From Pseudomonas sp. UBA1879 (GTDB lineage Bacteria; Pseudomonadota; Gammaproteobacteria; Pseudomonadales; Pseudomonadaceae), in contig NZ_DDHJ01000002.1 in the NCBI RefSeq assembly GCF_002338065.1, positions 69,320 to 133,319 on the forward strand: a stretch of DNA of 64,000 nt, in the 5' to 3' direction. The notes beneath the pieces were generated by a model. It did no database searches. It had not been told where the DNA came from and was given only the letters and a program-made list of their open reading frames with translations. A program made the position numbers and the translations under genes. The first letter of the stretch is position 1. Each line of letters begins with the position of its first letter. Of the stretch, positions 59,920 through 64,000 are shown in pieces.

Positions 59920-60232
59920 CCCGATGATCCGTGTCGAAGTGGTGTATGCCACTGCCGAACGCCAGGTGTTGGTCGTTGTCGACGTGCCTGTGGGAACGAC
60001 TGTGTTTGAAGCGGCGCAGGCGTCGGGCCTCACGCGTCAGTTCACTGAGCTGGATCTGGCGCAGAGCCCGATGGGAATATTTGGCAACGTCGTCAGCGAC
60101 CCGAAAGTGCGCTCGTTAGCAGGAGGGGATCGGGTGGAAATTTATCGCCCGCTTCTGGCTGATCCAAAAGAGGTACGCCGTCTACGTGCCGAGAAGGCAG
60201 CGAAGGCAAAGAGGGCGCAAAAACCGATTTAA
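59912..60232 (+). CDS. rnfH: RnfH family ubiquitin-like protein
   Basis: A 106-aa protein of the RnfH (UPF0125) family with a beta-grasp fold. IRVEVVYATAERQVLVVVDV and GIFGNVV are conserved, as is DRVEIYRPLLADPKEVRRLR. The start ATGGCTGA overlaps the ratA stop by 8 nt, so they are translated together; the larger upstream open frame is excluded. Its function is not established. A strong bidirectional terminator follows. Confidence 0.92.
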   Translation: MADPMIRVEVVYATAERQVLVVVDVPVGTTVFEAAQASGLTRQFTELDLAQSPMGIFGNVVSDPKVRSLAGGDRVEIYRPLLADPKEVRRLRAEKAAKAKRAQKPI

Positions 60233-60261
60233 GTTTTGCATGGGCTCGATTGCACAGACGT

Positions 60262-60289
60262 AAAAAAGCCCGGGATTCCGGGCTTTTTT
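60262..60289. terminator. Bidirectional terminator between rnfH and bamE
   Basis: AAAAAAGCCCGG and CCGGGCTTTTTT around ATT form a stem with A and T runs, working for rnfH on the plus strand and bamE on the minus strand. Confidence 0.92.
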
Positions 60290-60318
60290 GTACCGCCGCT
60301 CTGAGCTTGCAGCGAGTA

Positions 60319-60843
60319 TCAGCGTGGATTAGTGTCCAGCGGTTCCTGATTCGGGACCGGCACTGTCTCGACTTTGTCGACGTCGTTTTGGATCTGCTCA
60401 AGCAAAGAACCAGGCTTCGGCGGCTCTTCTTTCTGCGGCTGATCGCCTTTGTTTTCAGGGGTGACGCTGGTATCGCTCGGCTTGCCGAGGATCGCTTCGT
60501 CGCGGCTTACACCCGGTTTGAAGTCGCCAGAAAGGCTCGCCAGTTGATCGTTACCGTTGAAGATCAGGCTGATGCGTTCCTGTTGGCGTTCACCGCCACC
60601 GGGCTGCAGGCTGTAGAGATAGTCCCAGCGGTTCGGGTGGAAGGTATCGGTCAGGAGAGGGTTGCCCATGATAAACCGTACTTGCCGTCGGGTCATTCCG
60701 GGACGCAACTGGTCTATCATGTCTTGCGTGACGACATTGCCCTGTTGGATGTCGATTTTATAAACCCCGGGGAATGAACAACCGGCGAGTGCGAGCAGTC
60801 CCACGAAGGTGAAACTGGTTAGCAAGAGCTTGGTGTTTTGCAT
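60319..60843 (-). CDS. bamE: Outer-membrane assembly lipoprotein BamE (OmlA/SmpA)
   Basis: A 174-aa lipoprotein of the BAM complex. The signal peptide ends at the lipobox LAGC (Cys22). The BamE domain reads VYKIDIQQGNVVTQDMIDQL, GMTRRQVRFIMGNPLL and HPNRWDYLYSLQPG. It has a longer Pro/Gln/Glu-rich C-terminal tail than the Escherichia coli protein, as in other Pseudomonas. It diverges from fur with a 98-bp spacer; overlapping omlA-fur promoters are known in the genus. Confidence 0.95.
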   Translation of the reverse strand: MQNTKLLLTSFTFVGLLALAGCSFPGVYKIDIQQGNVVTQDMIDQLRPGMTRRQVRFIMGNPLLTDTFHPNRWDYLYSLQPGGGERQQERISLIFNGNDQLASLSGDFKPGVSRDEAILGKPSDTSVTPENKGDQPQKEEPPKPGSLLEQIQNDVDKVETVPVPNQEPLDTNPR

Positions 60844-60941
60844 CGGTGGGCGACTTCCACTATCTTGGCTGGGACAACGTAAACCCCGATCATACCTGCA
60901 TTAAGAGAAGCTGCGAAGCAGCGTCTGCGAGAAAGCTGACC

Positions 60942-61349
60942 ATGGTTGAAAATAGCGAACTACGCAAAGCTGGACTTAAAGTGACTCTGCCACGGGTCAA
61001 GATCCTTCAAATGCTCGATTCTGCCGAGCAGCGCCATATGAGCGCGGAGGACGTCTACAAGGCACTGATGGAGGCCAACGAAGACGTCGGTCTGGCGACG
61101 GTTTACCGTGTTTTGACTCAGTTCGAAGCGGCCGGATTGGTGGTTCGCCACAATTTCGACGGCGGTCATGCTGTGTTTGAATTGGCCGACGGAGGCCACC
61201 ACGACCACATGGTCAATGTGGAGTCCGGTGAGGTAATCGAGTTCTTCGACGAAGAGATCGAGAAGCTGCAAAAAGCCATTGTGGTCAAGCACGGCTTCGA
61301 GTTGGTGGACCACAATCTGGTGCTCTACGTACGCAAGAAAAAAGCGTAA
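60942..61349 (+). CDS. fur: Ferric uptake regulator Fur
   Basis: A 135-aa iron-responsive repressor. The winged helix is LRKAGLKVTLPRVKILQMLD to LATVYRVLTQFEAAGL. The metal sites include GGHHDHMVNVESGEVIEF and later histidines (VVKHGFELVDHNLVLY). Like the Pseudomonas aeruginosa protein it lacks the CxxC zinc pair. The start at 60942 is the family start; the upstream open frame is excluded. A terminator follows. Confidence 0.96.
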   Translation: MVENSELRKAGLKVTLPRVKILQMLDSAEQRHMSAEDVYKALMEANEDVGLATVYRVLTQFEAAGLVVRHNFDGGHAVFELADGGHHDHMVNVESGEVIEFFDEEIEKLQKAIVVKHGFELVDHNLVLYVRKKKA

Positions 61350-61366
61350 GTTTTTTTTGGATGCGT

Positions 61367-61396
61367 AAAAAAGGCGACCTCAGGGTCGCCTTTTTT
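61367..61396 (+). terminator. fur terminator
   Basis: AAAAAAGGCGACC and GGTCGCCTTTTTT around a 4-nt loop. It ends the fur transcript; the space up to recN (61397-61555) shows no gene. Confidence 0.9.
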
Positions 61397-61555
61397 GTTT
61401 CTCGTAGATAACGTCGCGTCGCCGCTGATCTGGCTGTGGTATCGAATCCCTTCGCCCCTCGGAGCAACAGATTGCGAATTTTTAGCCCGCTGGCGGCTCT
61501 TGCATGAATTTGCCCCCACAGCGAGGGCGTGCTTGTTCCAGCGAGATCGAACGGA

Positions 61556-63229
61556 TCAGGATTTGGAGGCAACCACCATTTTCTTCGCGTGAGCCAGCGA
61601 TTCTTTGGTGAGGTCGATCCCGCCCAGCATTCGCGCCACTTCCTCCACACGCTCATTCTTGCTGAGCTTCGAAACGGCCGTACGCGTGACCTCTTCGTCG
61701 CGAACCTTGTGCACGAACAAATGCTGATGACCCTGGGCGGCCACCTGTGGCAAGTGCGTCACGGTCATGACCTGACCGCGCTCGCCGAGCCTGCGCAGCA
61801 ACTGCCCGACAATTTCAGCCGTAGGTCCACCGATGCCAACGTCGACTTCGTCGAACACCAGCGTTGGCACCCTTGATGTTTGAGCGGTGATAACCTGAAT
61901 TGCGAGGCTGATCCGCGACAGTTCGCCCCCCGATGCCACTTTCGCCAGAGCCTTGAGCGGTTGACCGGGGTTGGCGCTGACTAACAACTCGACCTGCTCA
62001 AGCCCGTTGGGTGACAACTCTTTGTCGGCGTTTGTCTTCAGTTCGATATTGAACCGTCCTCCGGGCATGCCCAGCCGCTGGATCTCATGCTCAACGGCGT
62101 GGGCCAACTCGGGTGCCGCACGGTGACGCAAATCGCTCAGCTCACGAGCCTTTTCTTGATAGTGGCGAGCGTACGAGCCCAGTTCGTGTTCCAGGCGCTC
62201 GATGGCCTCGTCATTGGCGTTGAGCGTCTCGATTTCGTCCAGCAGCTTTTGATGCAGGGCTGGCACTTCGGTGGGCTGCACTCGGTGTTTTCTGGCCAGC
62301 GTGTAGATCGTGTCCAGACGCTCTTCGATCTGTTGCAGTCTCGCGGGGTCGGCTTCGAAACGATCAAGAAAGCGGTTGATTTCGCCGACCGCTTCCTCGA
62401 CCTGAATTTGGGCACTGGAGAGCAGATTGGTTGCCTCGTTCAGCGCGTCGGGTGAATTGTTGACGCTGGTCAGCCTGTTAAGGCTGGCGGTCAGTGCGTT
62501 CAGCGCATTGCCTGAATCGCTTTCGCTGCACAGCTCGACCACCTGGCGGCAAATGCCCAGCAGGCTTTCGGCGTTGGTCAGGGTCGTGTGTTCCTGCTCC
62601 AACTGTTCAAGCTCGTGCTCGCCCAGGCTTAAGCCTTCGAGCTCTTCGAGCTGGTAGCTCAACAGCTGGTGTTTGGCTCGCTGTTCATCGCCGGAGTTGG
62701 ACAGCCGTTCCAGTTCCTGACGGGTCTGACGCCAGCGCTGCGCAGCCAGCTGTACTTGCCGCGCCAGATCAGTCGCGCCGGCGTATTCGTCCAGGAGCCG
62801 GCGATGGGTATCCGTTTTCAGCAGTGATTGATGTTCGTGCTGGCTGTGAATGTCGATCACCAGTTCGCCCAGCGCTTTCAAGTCGCCTTGAGGGCAAGGC
62901 GTACCGTTTATATACGAGCGTGAGCGACCTTCAGCGGTGATGACCCGGCGCAGGATGCACGGGCCATCGGTGTCCAGATCGCGCTCAGACAACCAGGTGC
63001 GCGCTTCCGGAATATCCGAGACATCGAAGGTGGCCAGGATGTCGGCCTTATCGGCACCCGGTCTCACTACGCCGCTGTCGGCCCGATCGCCGAGCGTCAG
63101 GCCCAGTGCGTCGAGCATGATCGACTTGCCAGCACCGGTTTCCCCGGTAATCACACTCATGCCTCGATCGAGTTCAAGGTCGAGGTGTTCAACGATGGCG
63201 TAGTTATGTATGGACAGGTGCAGCAGCAT
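61556..63229 (-). CDS. recN: DNA repair protein RecN
   Basis: A 557-aa SMC-like ATPase of double-strand-break repair. Walker A is ITGETGAGKSIMLDALGL near the N-terminus, coiled-coil arms cover about residues 160-360, and the C-terminal half holds the signature VASGGELSRISLAIQ and Walker B LVFDEVDVGIGG. The start at 63229 gives MLLHLSIHNYAIVEHLDLEL, the normal N-terminus; the long upstream frame is excluded. A LexA box lies 24 nt upstream. Confidence 0.95.
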   Translation of the reverse strand: MLLHLSIHNYAIVEHLDLELDRGMSVITGETGAGKSIMLDALGLTLGDRADSGVVRPGADKADILATFDVSDIPEARTWLSERDLDTDGPCILRRVITAEGRSRSYINGTPCPQGDLKALGELVIDIHSQHEHQSLLKTDTHRRLLDEYAGATDLARQVQLAAQRWRQTRQELERLSNSGDEQRAKHQLLSYQLEELEGLSLGEHELEQLEQEHTTLTNAESLLGICRQVVELCSESDSGNALNALTASLNRLTSVNNSPDALNEATNLLSSAQIQVEEAVGEINRFLDRFEADPARLQQIEERLDTIYTLARKHRVQPTEVPALHQKLLDEIETLNANDEAIERLEHELGSYARHYQEKARELSDLRHRAAPELAHAVEHEIQRLGMPGGRFNIELKTNADKELSPNGLEQVELLVSANPGQPLKALAKVASGGELSRISLAIQVITAQTSRVPTLVFDEVDVGIGGPTAEIVGQLLRRLGERGQVMTVTHLPQVAAQGHQHLFVHKVRDEEVTRTAVSKLSKNERVEEVARMLGGIDLTKESLAHAKKMVVASKS

Positions 63230-63253
63230 AAGGGCGGCTCCCAAGCGATTTGT

Positions 63254-63269
63254 CTGGTTATTTATACAG
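63254..63269 (-). promoter_or_regulatory. LexA box of recN
   Basis: On the minus strand CTGTATAAATAACCAG has the CTG-N10-CAG form with an AT-rich centre. It ends 24 nt before the recN start, so recN should be SOS-induced. Confidence 0.88.
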
Positions 63270-63424
63270 TGTTTCGCTTCGGGCTGACAATGCCCGGCCT
63301 TAGCTCGTTTCGAGAGGTGGCCCGGCATTTTTAGCACTAACGCTTTGAATTGGCAGGTCGAAACGCGATGCGAGTCATGTCGGAAATTTTGTAGGGGTAT
63401 TCGCGTTCTCCTTCGCTCCGAGCC

Positions 63425-63453
63425 CTTGAAGCCGAAAATTCCGGCCCCATATA
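63425..63453 (+). promoter_or_regulatory. Sigma-32 heat-shock promoter of grpE
   Basis: CTTGAAG (63425-63431) and CCCCATATA (63445-63453) with a 13-nt spacer match the RpoH consensus. It lies 52 nt before the grpE start. Confidence 0.9.
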
Positions 63454-63505
63454 GCCGAACAGAAGCGTGAGTTAGGCTCACGGACGTCATTGGAAGGAGA
63501 GAGTT

Positions 63506-64000
63506 ATGGCCGACGAACAGAACCCGGATATGCAGGCTCAGGATCAAGCTGCCGATGCAGCGCATTCCGGAGAAGATTTGGCAACCCGCGTGCAAGTGCT
63601 GGAAGAGCAACTGGCGGCAGCGAAGGACCAGTCTCTGCGTGTCGCTGCGGATCTGCAAAACGTCCGCCGCCGTGCTGAGCAGGACGTGGAGAAGGCTCAC
63701 AAATTCGCATTGGAGAAATTCGCCAGCGACCTGCTGCCGATCGTCGACAGTCTGGAGCGCGGTCTGGACCTGTCCAACCCGGATGACGAGAGCATCCGTC
63801 CGATGCGTGAAGGCATCGAGCTGACCCTGAAAATGTTTGGCGACACCCTCAAGCGCTATCAGCTTGAAGCCATCGATCCGCACGGTCAGCCATTCAATGC
63901 CGAGCATCATCAGGCGATGGCAATGCAAGAGAGCGCCGACGTTGAGCCGAACAGCGTTCTGAAAGTGTTCCAGAAGGGTTATCAGCTCAATGGCCGCCTG
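63506..64000 (+). CDS. grpE: Nucleotide exchange factor GrpE, 3'-truncated by window end
   Basis: The first 165 residues of the DnaK nucleotide exchange factor. AAGGAG precedes the ATG. The N-terminal coiled coil (LATRVQVLEEQLAAAKDQSL, DLQNVRRRAEQDVEKAHKFA) is followed by FASDLLPIVDSLERGL, HGQPFNAEHHQAM and VLKVFQKGYQLNGRL, typical of the beta domain. dnaK is expected next, outside the window. Confidence 0.95.
   Translation, partial: MADEQNPDMQAQDQAADAAHSGEDLATRVQVLEEQLAAAKDQSLRVAADLQNVRRRAEQDVEKAHKFALEKFASDLLPIVDSLERGLDLSNPDDESIRPMREGIELTLKMFGDTLKRYQLEAIDPHGQPFNAEHHQAMAMQESADVEPNSVLKVFQKGYQLNGRL

Overview
The window is chromosomal DNA of a Pseudomonas, most likely of the fluorescens/syringae lineage. 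The evidence is gene order and protein identity. Two blocks follow the Pseudomonas aeruginosa order closely: ampE-ampD-DUF1631-nadC-pilA/pilB-pilC-pilD-coaE-yacG (about 12.9-25.5 kb) and lldR/lldP-lldD-dld, smpB, ratA-rnfH, bamE/fur, recN/grpE (about 50.3-64 kb). Intergenic REP pairs of two families, a sigma-54 pilA promoter and a Pseudomonas-like tmRNA agree with this.

Layout. 0-6.3 kb: pstS, a GAF-PAS-GGDEF protein, NADH dehydrogenase II, a frameshifted DUF3094 gene, DUF1780 and an AraC regulator. 6.6-12.6 kb: a catabolic cluster of unknown substrate (MFS importer, FAH-family hydrolase, SDR, 2-hydroxyacid dehydrogenase), then LysR and an isochorismatase-like hydrolase whose 3' end lies in a 158-bp tandem duplication. 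12.9-18.3 kb: type IV pilus assembly genes with coaE and yacG, pilA, and a tRNA-Thr(CGT) only 8 nt behind pilA. 18.5-19.6 kb: a toxin-antitoxin-like pair behind that tRNA. 19.7-33 kb: lipoprotein, nadC, DUF1631, ampDE, a surE paralog, a PotE-type antiporter coupled to an AdiA-like decarboxylase, small secreted or membrane proteins and sotB.

About 35.14-49.35 kb is a genomic island of roughly 14.2 kb in the tmRNA gene (ssrA). A 30-bp exact direct repeat plus a degenerate copy of the ssrA 3' end lies at the left end, and the intact ssrA 3' end with the same terminator lies at the right end. The island carries vsr diverging from a tightly overlapping four-gene operon: a C5-cytosine methyltransferase, a MORC/MutL-like GHKL ATPase, a Z1-domain SF2 ATPase and a DUF4420 PD-(D/E)XK nuclease. 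No conventional restriction enzyme is present. A convergent, AT-richer gene encodes a second, unassigned GHKL ATPase. Both integrase genes carry one in-frame nonsense codon each (TAG and TGA), so the island appears immobilised. An Mrr-type endonuclease lies just outside the left attachment site, so this is a defence hot spot.

Right of ssrA the core chromosome resumes: a small periplasmic protein paralogous to one at 30.6 kb, the LldR-controlled lactate genes with a perfect 31-bp palindromic operator, smpB (the protein partner of ssrA), a sodium symporter, ratA-rnfH, bamE/fur, recN behind a LexA box, and the start of grpE behind a sigma-32 promoter.
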